A stretch of 29,919 bases of DNA from an uncultured Oscillospiraceae bacterium. Its GTDB lineage: Bacteria; Bacillota; Clostridia; Oscillospirales; Acutalibacteraceae. A program made the translations under genes and the position numbers. Every line of letters begins with the position of its first letter. Positions within the stretch are counted from its first letter, which is position 1. The DNA is taken from positions 1-29,919 of the forward strand of contig USCI01000024.1 in NCBI GenBank assembly GCA_900553255.1. The letters are read 5' to 3'. The notes under the pieces are model-generated. The model had not been told where the DNA came from and made no database searches. It saw nothing but the letters and a program-made list of their open reading frames with translations. Below, one piece after another: positions 15,662 through 24,874 of this stretch.

Positions 15662-16609
15662 ATGTTTACCCTCAAAAAAGACCGCGCGTCCGGCGGACGC
15701 GCATTGTCCGGGCACAGGGACAACCAGTGGATCGGGCTTGTGTTTGTCGCTCCCTTTCTTATCGGATTTGTCGTCCTCTTTGTCAGGATGATGATTTCCG
15801 GCTTGCAGTTCGCCTTCTCCGACGTCAGTCTCCGGGACGGCCTGCAGCTCACCTTCAACGGCTGGGACAATTTTTATTACGCGCTGCGGGTGGATCCCAG
15901 CTATTTGCAGATCGCCCTTTCGGATCTCCGCAGCCTGATCACGTCCATTCCCCTTATTCTCGTCTTTTCTCTGTTTGTCGCGGTCATCCTCAATAAGAAG
16001 GTATGGGGTAGAACGGCCTTCCGCGCCATCTTTTTCCTCCCTGTTATCGTGTCTACCGGTCTGCTCAGCAAGATGGATACCGGGAATTTCGTGATGACCG
16101 CGATGAACAGCGCGGCGGTGGAAAGCGACACTTCCACCGCTCTGGGCAGCCTTACCGCCATCGGGGATATTTCGGTGTTCCTTCAGCAGCTCAACTTCAG
16201 TCCCACCCTCATCGACACCGTCTCCTCCGCGGCTTCCGGGATCATGGACATCATCAATCGTTCTGGCGTGCAGATTCTTATTTTCCTCGCCGGTATCCAG
16301 TCCATCCCCACCTCCGTTTACGAGTCCGCCAGCGTCGAGGGTGCGACCGCCTGGGAAACCTTCTGGAAAATCACCCTGCCGATGGTCAGCCCCATGCTGC
16401 TCGTCAACGTCGTCTATACCGTCATCGAAAGCTTGACCCGCGACAATACCGGGCTGATGAGTTTTGTCAACGGCGTCGCGTTCTCCAATGGCCAATACGG
16501 CCGCGCCGCCGCGATGTCCTGGATGTACTTTGCCGCCGTCGCGCTTATCCTGGGCGCCGCCGTGCTTATCGTTGTGAAAATCTCCGCCCATTATCAACGA
16601 ACCAGGTGA
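15662..16609 (+). CDS. carbohydrate ABC transporter permease, MalF/UgpA type (pair 2)
   Basis: This 315-residue protein has predicted membrane helices starting at residues 22-46 (WIGLVFVAPFLIGFVVLFV) and an EAA loop at 221-243 (ESASVEGATAWETFWKITLP). It carries an unusual insertion of about 60 polar residues (138-200; rich in S, T, A, D) between the third and fourth membrane segments, where ordinary members have a short loop. ATG 15662 follows AAAGGAGAGG. The frame is open upstream into the preceding gene, but that part is not permease sequence. It lies 22 bases after the DUF5696-like gene. Its partner is the next gene. Its binding protein could be the lipoprotein of the divergent operon or the module-fused one; the sequence does not decide. 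Confidence 0.9.
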   Translation: MFTLKKDRASGGRALSGHRDNQWIGLVFVAPFLIGFVVLFVRMMISGLQFAFSDVSLRDGLQLTFNGWDNFYYALRVDPSYLQIALSDLRSLITSIPLILVFSLFVAVILNKKVWGRTAFRAIFFLPVIVSTGLLSKMDTGNFVMTAMNSAAVESDTSTALGSLTAIGDISVFLQQLNFSPTLIDTVSSAASGIMDIINRSGVQILIFLAGIQSIPTSVYESASVEGATAWETFWKITLPMVSPMLLVNVVYTVIESLTRDNTGLMSFVNGVAFSNGQYGRAAAMSWMYFAAVALILGAAVLIVVKISAHYQRTR

Positions 16610-16674
16610 CGGGCGCCGATTCGGATTATTTTGGACGGTCACTCCGCTCGCTTTCCGGCGTACGGTCGCCCGTC
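16608..16674 (+). promoter_or_regulatory. long-range stem in the gap between the second permease pair
   Basis: The 87-base gap between the two genes starts with GACGGGCG (16608-16615), which pairs perfectly with CGCCCGTC (16667-16674). An inner GCCG/CGGC pair (16614-16617 with 16656-16659) can nest if the outer helix frays slightly. The ribosome-binding AGGAAAGG begins three bases past the stem. This could influence processing or translation of the second permease; it may also be chance in GC-rich DNA. Confidence 0.3.
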
Positions 16675-16696
16675 TCAGGAAAGGCTGGTCATTTCA

Positions 16697-17662
16697 ATGG
16701 TACAGGCTGACAGCCGCCCCGCTAAAAAAAGCCTTGTCGGCGCCCGGCGCCGGCAGAAGCTGCTGGCGGGTATCCGCGGCACGCTCATCAAGCTGATCCT
16801 GTTTATCATGCTGCTGGGCTTTGCGTATGTGATCCTTTATCCCTTCCTGTTCAAAATCATGGCCTCGTTCATGTCTGAGCAGGATCTGTACGACCCTATG
16901 GTCTCCCTGGTCCCGCGCGACTGGACCCTCGATAATTACCGCACCGCTCTGGGGATGGACAATTTCTCCGCTGCGGCGTTTAACACGGTCCTCTATGCCG
17001 TCGTGGTCGCCTGCTGTGCCACCGCGTCCTCCGCGCTCATCGGCTACGGCCTGGCACGGTTCCGTTTCCCCGGCAGCCGTCTGATCGCCGTGTTGGTCGT
17101 CCTCACCATGATGACACCGATCCAGACCATTTCCCTTCCTCTCTTTTCCACTTTCCGCTTCTTTGACGTCTTCGGCATCATCGAGGCCGTTCGCGGCGAG
17201 GCGCTTCAGCTGACCAACACCATCTGGCCGATGGTGATCCTGTCCGCTACCGGACTCGGGTTTCGGGCGGGCATGTTCATCATCCTCATGCGCCAGTATT
17301 ACAAAAGCATACCCGGTGAACTCGTCGAGGCCGCCTATGTGGACGGCGCCGGCCCGTTTTATACCTTTTTCCGCATCATCCTTCCCATGGCACGCACTAT
17401 GATGGTGGTCGTTTTCGTCCTGTCGTTTGCCTGGCAGTGGACCGATACCTTTTATACCGGTCTGCTCATGGGTGGGCAGCCCATGCTCCCTAATCTTATT
17501 TTGACCATGTGCACCGGCTCCGGCGACAACAGCCAGATGTATTATCAGTATGTGCTGGCCAACACGGCCGCACTGCTTACCATCATTCCGCTGCTGCTGA
17601 TCTATGTGCTGCTCCAGCGCAAGATCATTCAGGGCATCGAAACCAGCGGTCTGGTGGGTTGA
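16697..17662 (+). CDS. carbohydrate ABC transporter permease, MalG/UgpE type (pair 2)
   Basis: This 321-residue protein has six predicted membrane helices, the first near residues 31-53 (IKLILFIMLLGFAYVILYPF). The EAA loop is at 211-230 (EAAYVDGAGPFYTFFRIILP). The N-terminal 30 residues are basic and cytoplasmic. The C-terminus ends IIQGIETSGLVG, the usual MalG-class tail. ATG 16697 is the first start after the gap; its ribosome-binding site AGGAAAGG is rather far upstream (12 bases). It forms the second importer's channel with the preceding permease. As with pair 1, no nucleotide-binding subunit is present in the window. Confidence 0.91.
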   Translation: MVQADSRPAKKSLVGARRRQKLLAGIRGTLIKLILFIMLLGFAYVILYPFLFKIMASFMSEQDLYDPMVSLVPRDWTLDNYRTALGMDNFSAAAFNTVLYAVVVACCATASSALIGYGLARFRFPGSRLIAVLVVLTMMTPIQTISLPLFSTFRFFDVFGIIEAVRGEALQLTNTIWPMVILSATGLGFRAGMFIILMRQYYKSIPGELVEAAYVDGAGPFYTFFRIILPMARTMMVVVFVLSFAWQWTDTFYTGLLMGGQPMLPNLILTMCTGSGDNSQMYYQYVLANTAALLTIIPLLLIYVLLQRKIIQGIETSGLVG

Positions 17663-17676
17663 TTCCTCGTATCCGC

Positions 17677-17694
17677 AAGGGCCAGCCGGCCCTT
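17677..17694 (+). other. small perfect hairpin before the surface-protein gene
   Basis: AAGGGCC (17677-17683) pairs perfectly with GGCCCTT (17688-17694) around the loop AGCC. It lies 15 bases after the last permease stop and 40 bases before the ribosome-binding site of the next gene. No T-tract follows, so it is more likely a processing or stability element than a terminator. Confidence 0.4.
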
Positions 17695-17746
17695 TCAGAT
17701 AATGGCGGCACTTTACTGTTCAATCACAGAATCAGGAGGTTTTGAA

Positions 17747-20700
17747 ATGGCAGTCAAGACATGGAAAAGACGCACGATTTCCCTTTTCTGTACGCTGGCC
17801 CTCTGCCTGTCGGTAGTGGCTTCGCTAGGCGTCATCGGCGCCCTCGCGGAGAATACCGTCGACGACGTTCCCGCACCGCCTGTCGGTGTTCTGGCGACAA
17901 TGCCGGATGCTACCGACTGGGTGGGCGACAATCTGAACTGGGCGCGTGACCGGTTCGCCAAGGAGAACTTCGGCCCCGTGGATGCGTCCGCCGCGCGGTT
18001 CGTGGAGCTGGACGTGTACGTGTCCGACCTCGAGCTGCTCAAAGCCAATGGCTGGAGCTATATGCGCTTCTGCCTGGCCTCCGGCGAAAGCCGCTGGGTG
18101 GGCCGCAACCAGTACGACATCACCAGTCAGATCACCCAAACCGGCTGGAACCACGTGAAGATCGATCTCGACGACTACTTGGTCGGTGAGGGGATGGACG
18201 CTTCTTCCATCCGCCACTACATGCTCGATATCGGTGAGGGCCCTGCCGGCGCCGCCAAGGATGTTCAGATTTCGCTGCGCAACATTTGCGTCACCGACTG
18301 GGTGCCGGAAACCGCGATCGAGCTCAGCACCGAGGGCTTCGACAAGACAGATCTTCTTGACAAGCTTTGGGATGTGTCGTTTGATCCCGCGCTGGATCTC
18401 TCTGAGGCTAGGTATATTGAATTCGATGTGTATATCGAGAACTATGCCGCGTTTACGGATCCCAACACCAATCAGCAGTTCTGGATCAGCTCAAACGGTC
18501 TATGGGATGGCCGGTTGGCTTTCCACTATCGCGACCTACTCACCGGTGACGGCTGGAATCATGTGAAGGTGCCAATTTCGGACGGGTATAATCCCGGCAA
18601 TACCACCGCCTTCGATGCGGGCAGCGTCGCCGCCCTGGCGTTCTTTTCGGAGGGCAGGGTGTCCGACGCCCGGCTGCGCATAAAGAACGTCTGGGCCACC
18701 ATGGAAGAGACAATCGTTCCGGATGAGCCCGAGACCCCTGAGGACACGGTTCCGGCACCCCCGGAGCGTGTGGTCGCCTCCGCCCCGGATGCAGATAACT
18801 TCGGCTGGGTCATGGGCTCGGATTTCAACGCCCACAGCATTTATGCGTTCAATATGAACGGGTTTACCCCGATGGATGCCACCAAGGGCGAGTATATCGA
18901 ATTCGACTTCTATGTGGAGGACTACGCGCTGGCAAAGGAGGCCGGCATGGGAGCGATCATGTTCGGTATCAGCTCCGGGGAAAACTGGGGGGCAAGCCGT
19001 TCGGTTATCCAGATTGAGGAGCAGATTACGAAGTCCGGCTGGAACCACGTCAAATTTGCATGGAGCGACATGAACGAACGCGACGGCGGCCAGGCTGATT
19101 TCACCGGCTTGAAAAACTACATGTTTGAAATCTCCGGCGACGCATCCGGCGCTGCCGACGGGATGAAGTTTGCGTTCGCCAATCTGTGCGTTACCGCCGA
19201 TCCAGAGCCCGATCCCGCGGACGACGTACCCGCGCCGCCGGCAAACGTTGTGGTGATGATCGACCGGGAGGGCTTTGAAAACGACGTCCTCAAGGATATG
19301 ATCTACCTCAAGGATATGACCGGCAGCCCTGTGGATATTTCGAAGGCCGAGTACCTCGAATTCGACGTGTATGTGGATAATTACGCGGCAATCGCCTCTA
19401 CCACCAATCAGGGATTTTCACTCAGCTCCGGCCCGAGCCAGTGGGATTTCCGCGCTCACTATATCTACACCGATTATCTCTACGCCGACGGCTGGAATCA
19501 TGTGCGTATTCCTGTGGACGGGATGGTCCGGTATGAAAACGGCAATATCACCGATATGTCTGCGGTGACCTTCCTGCTGTTCTACACCGAGGCCGCTGCC
19601 GCGCCCGAGGGCGCACGCCTCGTCATGGCCAACTTCTGCGCCACCAACGCCGATCTTTCCGGTGATACCCAGGCGCCTGCTTTTGACAGCGCGATCTCCG
19701 CTGAGCGCCAGGAGGAAAAAGGCATCACCATCGGCTGGTCTCCCGCTCGGGACGATGTGAGCATGAAGCCGGAGATCACGTATACCGCATATTATTCCGA
19801 AAGCCCGATCACCGCGGAGAATCTTGCCGCCGCGACTCCCTTCGCCACCGGCAAAAACATCCATTCCGCTACCGTGCGCGGGCTGGAGTCCAACACCGAA
19901 TACTACTTTGCCGTTACCGCCTCCGATGCGGCTGGCAACAAGACCACGGTGTTCGGTTCCGAACCCATCTCCACTACCCAAAAGACGGATACGCTTACGG
20001 TGTTTGAGGGCGTCGCCGCCGAGATCGAACGCGGTGACCTCGATACGTCAGGCGACTTCAACGCCGTTTCTAAAACCTTCTACCGCAATCCCAATGCGCC
20101 TTCCGGTTGGGAAAACAATATCATCCTCCGTCACGCGCAGGTCGCCGATTATCGCGATATCAGCAGCTACAACGCCCTGAGCGTGGACGTCTATATCGAT
20201 AATATCGATCGCTACAACAGCATCTGGAAAAATCATACCTATCTCATCCTCAAGAGCGGAACCAAGGGCGAGGACGGCTATCAGACCGAAACCTTCCCGC
20301 TCAAGGATTTTGATCTCCAGCAGGGTTGGAACACGGTGGTTCTCGATCTGAGCGGGTCTCATGTCAACCTCACCGAGGTCAGCCGCCTGCTGCTGGCGAC
20401 CTTCCCCCTCGACAACACCGATCTCGGCTATTATCCGCCCGATGAGCTCGGCGAGTGTGAGGTGACGTTCAAGCTCGCGAATATCAAAGCGGTGGATATC
20501 GACGATCCCGTCTATTCTCTCACCGAGATGGAAAACGAGCGCTTCCTGCTGTACGGTGGATCCTTTATCCTGCGTGAGGGCTATGGCGCCGATCATCCGG
20601 ATATGCGCGTGCTGCAGTATCTTGCCTCGCCGGTCGATATCTCGGCGGCCGATTATGTGGAATTCGACTTCTATATCGAGAATCTGCAGGCCGTTATCGG

Positions 20701-21622
20701 TCAGGAGGGCGTTGTCGGTCTTAAGCTCCGGCTGCTCAGCGGCGACCAGGAGTTTGTTCCCGCGCTGCGTCTCGACTTCACCGACCAGGTCACCCATAAC
20801 GGCTGGAACCATATCAAGATTGCTCTCGAAGACGGCATGCCCGAGGACAACTGGGACAGCACCAATATGACCGGTATGCGTCTGTATGTCGAGGGTAGCA
20901 CGTTCAGCCCCGCCATCGATGTCAAGATGGCGTTCAAGAACCTGTATGCCACCGCGAAAACGGTGATCGAGTACCCCAAGGACGAGGATCAGCCCTCCCG
21001 TCCGGATCAGGACAGCCTCTATATCTCCGACTGTGAGGCGCTTGCGGTCGGCGGAACGTGGAATCCGGCCGGCGTCTGGGTCGATACCGACAACAAAACC
21101 GAGGGCAAGGCTTCGATCGGTCAGGTGCTCAAGGATCAGTCGCTGCGGGCAAATTCCATGCGGTTTATCCTCACCGATCCGCTCGATCTCTCGCGCGGCA
21201 GCACGCTCAAATTCGACCTATGGGTCAGCGATCCCGAGCTGCTTCGGCAGCGGGCGACCATGTCGGTTCGTCTGACGAGCGACAGCCGTGGGTACGACGA
21301 CTATTTCAACTGGACGCTTGACCTCAGCGGGGTCAAGGCGGGGTGGAACTCGTTTGAGATCGACCTTTCCAAGGGGTATACTACCGACGGCGATCCTGAT
21401 CTGTCCGCGATCCGTGTGTTCCATCTGCTGTGCGACGACGCGTCCTTCTCGGCGGAAAACGAGGAGGAGGTCATCATCAAGGTGGATAACGTCCGGGTGG
21501 GCGGCATTGCCGGCGGCGCGGCAACCGGCGTGAACTTCCCGCTGTTGCCGATTGCTGTGGCAAGTCTGGCAGTATGCGGTCTTGGTCTGGCGGCCGGGAT
21601 CCGCTCCAGGAAAAAAGCATAA
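17747..21622 (+). CDS. surface-anchored protein with seven repeated beta-sandwich modules and one FnIII domain
   Basis: This 1291-residue protein has a signal peptide (about 1-35) and a C-terminal membrane segment (about 1264-1285) followed by RSRKKA. Between them lie seven related modules of about 135-170 residues: about 38-185, 186-320, 335-485, 490-635, 747-920, 920-1075 and 1090-1255. Each carries a strand like YIEFDVYVxN and a later xGWNHVKI(P/D) strand, and ends in a (K/A)N(L/I/V)xxT-like strand. One FnIII-like domain (about 640-745) separates modules 4 and 5. Linkers contain DDVPAPP repeats. No catalytic domain is visible. The modules look like carbohydrate-binding jelly rolls, but I do not recognise the family. 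ATG 17747 has a perfect AGGAGGT six bases upstream. It follows the second permease pair, so capture of polysaccharide at the cell surface is the likely role. Confidence 0.82.
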   Translation: MAVKTWKRRTISLFCTLALCLSVVASLGVIGALAENTVDDVPAPPVGVLATMPDATDWVGDNLNWARDRFAKENFGPVDASAARFVELDVYVSDLELLKANGWSYMRFCLASGESRWVGRNQYDITSQITQTGWNHVKIDLDDYLVGEGMDASSIRHYMLDIGEGPAGAAKDVQISLRNICVTDWVPETAIELSTEGFDKTDLLDKLWDVSFDPALDLSEARYIEFDVYIENYAAFTDPNTNQQFWISSNGLWDGRLAFHYRDLLTGDGWNHVKVPISDGYNPGNTTAFDAGSVAALAFFSEGRVSDARLRIKNVWATMEETIVPDEPETPEDTVPAPPERVVASAPDADNFGWVMGSDFNAHSIYAFNMNGFTPMDATKGEYIEFDFYVEDYALAKEAGMGAIMFGISSGENWGASRSVIQIEEQITKSGWNHVKFAWSDMNERDGGQADFTGLKNYMFEISGDASGAADGMKFAFANLCVTADPEPDPADDVPAPPANVVVMIDREGFENDVLKDMIYLKDMTGSPVDISKAEYLEFDVYVDNYAAIASTTNQGFSLSSGPSQWDFRAHYIYTDYLYADGWNHVRIPVDGMVRYENGNITDMSAVTFLLFYTEAAAAPEGARLVMANFCATNADLSGDTQAPAFDSAISAERQEEKGITIGWSPARDDVSMKPEITYTAYYSESPITAENLAAATPFATGKNIHSATVRGLESNTEYYFAVTASDAAGNKTTVFGSEPISTTQKTDTLTVFEGVAAEIERGDLDTSGDFNAVSKTFYRNPNAPSGWENNIILRHAQVADYRDISSYNALSVDVYIDNIDRYNSIWKNHTYLILKSGTKGEDGYQTETFPLKDFDLQQGWNTVVLDLSGSHVNLTEVSRLLLATFPLDNTDLGYYPPDELGECEVTFKLANIKAVDIDDPVYSLTEMENERFLLYGGSFILREGYGADHPDMRVLQYLASPVDISAADYVEFDFYIENLQAVIGQEGVVGLKLRLLSGDQEFVPALRLDFTDQVTHNGWNHIKIALEDGMPEDNWDSTNMTGMRLYVEGSTFSPAIDVKMAFKNLYATAKTVIEYPKDEDQPSRPDQDSLYISDCEALAVGGTWNPAGVWVDTDNKTEGKASIGQVLKDQSLRANSMRFILTDPLDLSRGSTLKFDLWVSDPELLRQRATMSVRLTSDSRGYDDYFNWTLDLSGVKAGWNSFEIDLSKGYTTDGDPDLSAIRVFHLLCDDASFSAENEEEVIIKVDNVRVGGIAGGAATGVNFPLLPIAVASLAVCGLGLAAGIRSRKKA

Positions 21623-21635
21623 GCATAATCATGCG

Positions 21636-21658
21636 GCAGGCACCGCTCAGGTGCCTGC
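21636..21658 (+). terminator. hairpin downstream of the surface-protein gene
   Basis: GCAGGCACC (21636-21644) pairs perfectly with GGTGCCTGC (21650-21658) around GCTCA. It lies 13 bases past the stop codon. Only two T residues follow before a second, larger hairpin, so it may act with that one as a partial terminator or 3'-end stabiliser. Confidence 0.5.
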
Positions 21659-21699
21659 TTCCCCGGACGGGAGGCCGCAAGGGCTCCCGCCCGGGGAAG
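21658..21699 (+). terminator. large hairpin between the surface/transport genes and the enzyme genes
   Basis: A 16-position stem pairs 21658-21673 with 21684-21699, with a single A-C mismatch at 21667/21690. The tip can close further into a GCAA tetraloop. No U-run follows (CAGAAAATTCC), so full termination is unlikely. A partial terminator or mRNA-stability element between transporter and enzyme genes is more plausible. Confidence 0.55.
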
Positions 21700-21745
21700 C
21701 AGAAAATTCCGTTTGAGACGGGGGCGTTAAGGGTTGGAAGAATCC

Positions 21746-24700
21746 ATGTTTTTGACGGTGGATAAATTGGAAAAAAGGGCGGAGGAGCTGGAGACTTTTC
21801 GGTATCGCGATATGGTCAGCCTCCTGCCCATGATCGCGCACGATGATCCGCTGGATTCCGACGCGGTGCATACCGGTATCCCGCCGGAGCTCGAAGACGG
21901 TCGGGAATCGGTCGTGCGTCAGGGCGATTATTTTGTGGGCCGGGATCAGTATCTTTGGCTGCGCAAGCGGGCTGACGTCCCGCCGCCCAGACCGGGACAC
22001 CGGGTGTACGGACGCTTTGATTTCGGCCGCACCGGACACGGGAACACGTCCGGGTTTGAGGCGCTGCTGTATGTGGACGGACACCCCTATCAGGGTGTCG
22101 ACGCCAACCATCCCGATGTGTGCCTGGATCGTCTGGCCGGCCGGCAGGCTGAGCTCACCTTCATGCTGTGGAGCGGTCTGGAAGGCGGAGGTGCTCCTCA
22201 GGAACAGATCCACATGATCCGCTGCGCTCAACTGGGTTACCTGCATACCGATACCGACGAACTATACCAGTATGCCCGTGTGATCTGTGAGGCGGTGCGG
22301 CTGATGCCCGAGGAAAGCACTGACCGCCAGACGCTTATCCGTTCCATGGACCGGGCGCTGCTGTGCATCAACTGGGACGAGGATCGGTTTTACGACACGG
22401 TCGGCGATGCGCTGAGTTGCCTGCGGGAGGCGCTGGCAAAGCACCCCAAGCTCAGCGACATTACGGTACACTGCGTCGGTCACACCCATATCGACGTCGC
22501 CTGGCTATGGCGCCTCAAGCATACCCGCGAAAAGGGGATTCGCTCCTTTTCCACTGTGCTGCGGCTGATGGACGAATTCGACGACTACATTTTTCTCCAG
22601 TCCCAGCCCCAGCTGTACCGGTATCTTAAGACCGACTGTCCCGAGCTTTACGCCCGTATCCGGGAACGCATCCGCGAGGGACGCTGGGAGGCCGACGGCG
22701 GTATGTGGCTGGAGGCAGACTGCAACATAAGCTCCGGCGAATCGCTGGTTCGGCAGTTCCTCCATGGCATCCGCTTCCTCCGTGAGGAGTTCGGCTGCAC
22801 ATGCACCTACCTCTGGCTGCCGGATGTGTTTGGATACAGCTGGGCGCTGCCTCAGATCATGCGGCAGTGTGGTCTCAAGACCTTCATGACCACCAAGATC
22901 AGCTGGAATCAGTACAACTCCATGCCCAACGATTTGTTCCGCTGGCGCGGCATCGACGGAACCGAGGTACTGACCTATTTTATCACCACGCCCGAGGTCG
23001 GGCATGATTTCGATTGCCGGTTTTCTACCTATAACGGCTTGGTCAGTCCCAGAACGGTGCTGGGAAGCTGGAAGAAGTTCCGCAATAAGGACATCACCCG
23101 GGATATTCTCATCGCCTACGGCTACGGCGACGGCGGCGGCGGGGTTACCCGCGACATGCTGCGGATGCGCCGGGTGATGGATGAACTGCCCGGTCTTCCG
23201 CATGTAGTCAACGACCGCGCCGGTGATTTCTTCGAAAAGATTCACCAGGATACGGCACAGACCGATGGCTATGTCCCCGTCTGGGACGGAGAGCTCTATC
23301 TGGAATACCATCGGGGCACCTATACCAGTCAGGCGGCCAACAAGAAATGGAACCGCCGCATGGAAAACCGTCTGGCTGAGGCCGAGTGGCTGTGTACGCT
23401 TGCCCTGCTCGCCGGCGGCGGTTATCCACAGCGTGAACTGTACGGCGTGTGGGAAACCGTCCTGCGCAACCAGTTTCACGACATCATCCCCGGCTCCTCC
23501 ATCGCCGAGGTATACGAGGACAGCCGTAAGGAGTATCAGCAGGCGGATGCACAGCTTGACCGTCTGCGGGCGCAGGCACTCGACCGGCTGGGCGAGCCGG
23601 ATGCGGATGCCGTACTGGCTGTCAACCCCGCCGCGTTTGCCCAGACCGGACTGCTCCGGGTGGATGAGGAGGCTGACGGCGTTTTTGCCGACGCCGCCGG
23701 AAACCTTCTGCCCGCGCAGAAAACGGCCGGCGGTTACCAGGTACTCGCCACGCTCCCTGCGCTTTCGGTGCAGACGCTGACCTTTAAAAAGACGAAGAGA
23801 ACGGCGGACAGCTCTCCTTTCCGGGCGGATATGGCGGGACGCCGGCTCGAAACCCCATTTTACCTTCTGTCCTGGAATGCAGACGGTCAGCTTGACCGCC
23901 TTTACGATAAGCAGAACCGCCGTGAGGTGGTCCCACACAACGGCCTGGCCAACGTGCTCGAGGTGTATGAGGACAAGCCGCTGAATTTTGACGCCTGGGA
24001 TATCGATTTGTTCCATATCCAGAAAAAGGAGGTGCTTTCCGCACGCTCCGTCTCGCTGACCGAAAACGGTCCGCTGTATGCCGTTATCCGGTTCACCTAC
24101 GTATACAGCCGCTCGCTCATCATTCAGGATATGATCGTGTATGCTCACAGCCGGCGGATTGATTTCCGCACGTCGGTGGATTGGCATGCGGATCACCGGC
24201 TGCTCAAGGTGTCCTTCGACACCACCGTACGCAGCACAAGGGCCACCTACGATATCCAGTTCGGTCACGTCGAGCGGCCAACCCATTTCAATACCAGCTG
24301 GGATTACGCCCGGTTTGAAGTGGTGGGGCACAAATGGGCCGATCTGTCCGACAGCCGATACGGGGTGAGCCTGCTCAACGACTGTAAATACGGCTACAGC
24401 ATCCGGGACAACGTGATGAAGCTGTCGCTGCTCAAGAGCAGCACCTATCCCAATCCCCAGGCCGACAGGGGAAGCCATGAATTTACCTATGCCCTGCTGC
24501 CGCACGCAGGGAATGTGACCGAGGGCGATACGATTGAGGAAAGTGCTGCGCTCAACCGGCCGCTGGAGGCGGAACGGGGGATCAGGCTCCGGGACGACAG
24601 GCGGATTGTGTGCTGCGATACGCCAGGCGTCGAGGTGGATGCGGTCAAGCGCTGCGAGGACGACGGGACGCTGATTGTCCGTATGCACGAATGCCGCGGC

Positions 24701-24862
24701 GCGCAGACCGCCTTTCGGCTGACCTCCGAGTTTGCCGTGCGTTCGTGGACGGTATGCAGCCCGCTTGAAGAGCCGCTGGAGGAGGAAAACTCCGGGGCGG
24801 TTATCGAAGGGTGCCTGCATCCTTTCGAACTACGCACATACAGGATCCGCATCGATCCGTAA
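21746..24862 (+). CDS. GH38 alpha-mannosidase, cytoplasmic
   Basis: This 1038-residue protein has the hallmarks of retaining, zinc-dependent GH38 alpha-mannosidases. HTHIDVAWLW at about 246-255 supplies metal ligands His246/248 and Asp250. WLPDVFGYSWALPQI contains the nucleophile Asp360. Later NQFHDIIPGSSI provides another metal-ligand His. The N-terminal region (1-240) and the long C-terminal beta region match the full-length bacterial/vacuolar class. No signal peptide is present, so it should act on imported oligosaccharides and remove alpha-linked mannose. ATG 21746 has GGAAG five bases upstream; an in-frame TTG at 21734 is an alternative with poorer spacing. It begins the enzyme half of the plus-strand cluster, after a double hairpin. 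Linkage specificity cannot be read from the sequence. Confidence 0.93.
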   Translation: MFLTVDKLEKRAEELETFRYRDMVSLLPMIAHDDPLDSDAVHTGIPPELEDGRESVVRQGDYFVGRDQYLWLRKRADVPPPRPGHRVYGRFDFGRTGHGNTSGFEALLYVDGHPYQGVDANHPDVCLDRLAGRQAELTFMLWSGLEGGGAPQEQIHMIRCAQLGYLHTDTDELYQYARVICEAVRLMPEESTDRQTLIRSMDRALLCINWDEDRFYDTVGDALSCLREALAKHPKLSDITVHCVGHTHIDVAWLWRLKHTREKGIRSFSTVLRLMDEFDDYIFLQSQPQLYRYLKTDCPELYARIRERIREGRWEADGGMWLEADCNISSGESLVRQFLHGIRFLREEFGCTCTYLWLPDVFGYSWALPQIMRQCGLKTFMTTKISWNQYNSMPNDLFRWRGIDGTEVLTYFITTPEVGHDFDCRFSTYNGLVSPRTVLGSWKKFRNKDITRDILIAYGYGDGGGGVTRDMLRMRRVMDELPGLPHVVNDRAGDFFEKIHQDTAQTDGYVPVWDGELYLEYHRGTYTSQAANKKWNRRMENRLAEAEWLCTLALLAGGGYPQRELYGVWETVLRNQFHDIIPGSSIAEVYEDSRKEYQQADAQLDRLRAQALDRLGEPDADAVLAVNPAAFAQTGLLRVDEEADGVFADAAGNLLPAQKTAGGYQVLATLPALSVQTLTFKKTKRTADSSPFRADMAGRRLETPFYLLSWNADGQLDRLYDKQNRREVVPHNGLANVLEVYEDKPLNFDAWDIDLFHIQKKEVLSARSVSLTENGPLYAVIRFTYVYSRSLIIQDMIVYAHSRRIDFRTSVDWHADHRLLKVSFDTTVRSTRATYDIQFGHVERPTHFNTSWDYARFEVVGHKWADLSDSRYGVSLLNDCKYGYSIRDNVMKLSLLKSSTYPNPQADRGSHEFTYALLPHAGNVTEGDTIEESAALNRPLEAERGIRLRDDRRIVCCDTPGVEVDAVKRCEDDGTLIVRMHECRGAQTAFRLTSEFAVRSWTVCSPLEEPLEEENSGAVIEGCLHPFELRTYRIRIDP

Positions 24863-24874
24863 AAACCGAAGAAC

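Noticed and set aside
22505..24820. A 771-residue open frame antisense to the GH38 gene
   Set aside because: It mirrors a gene with clear GH38 motifs. Long antisense frames are expected in GC-rich coding DNA with strong third-base bias, and the translation has no recognisable domain.
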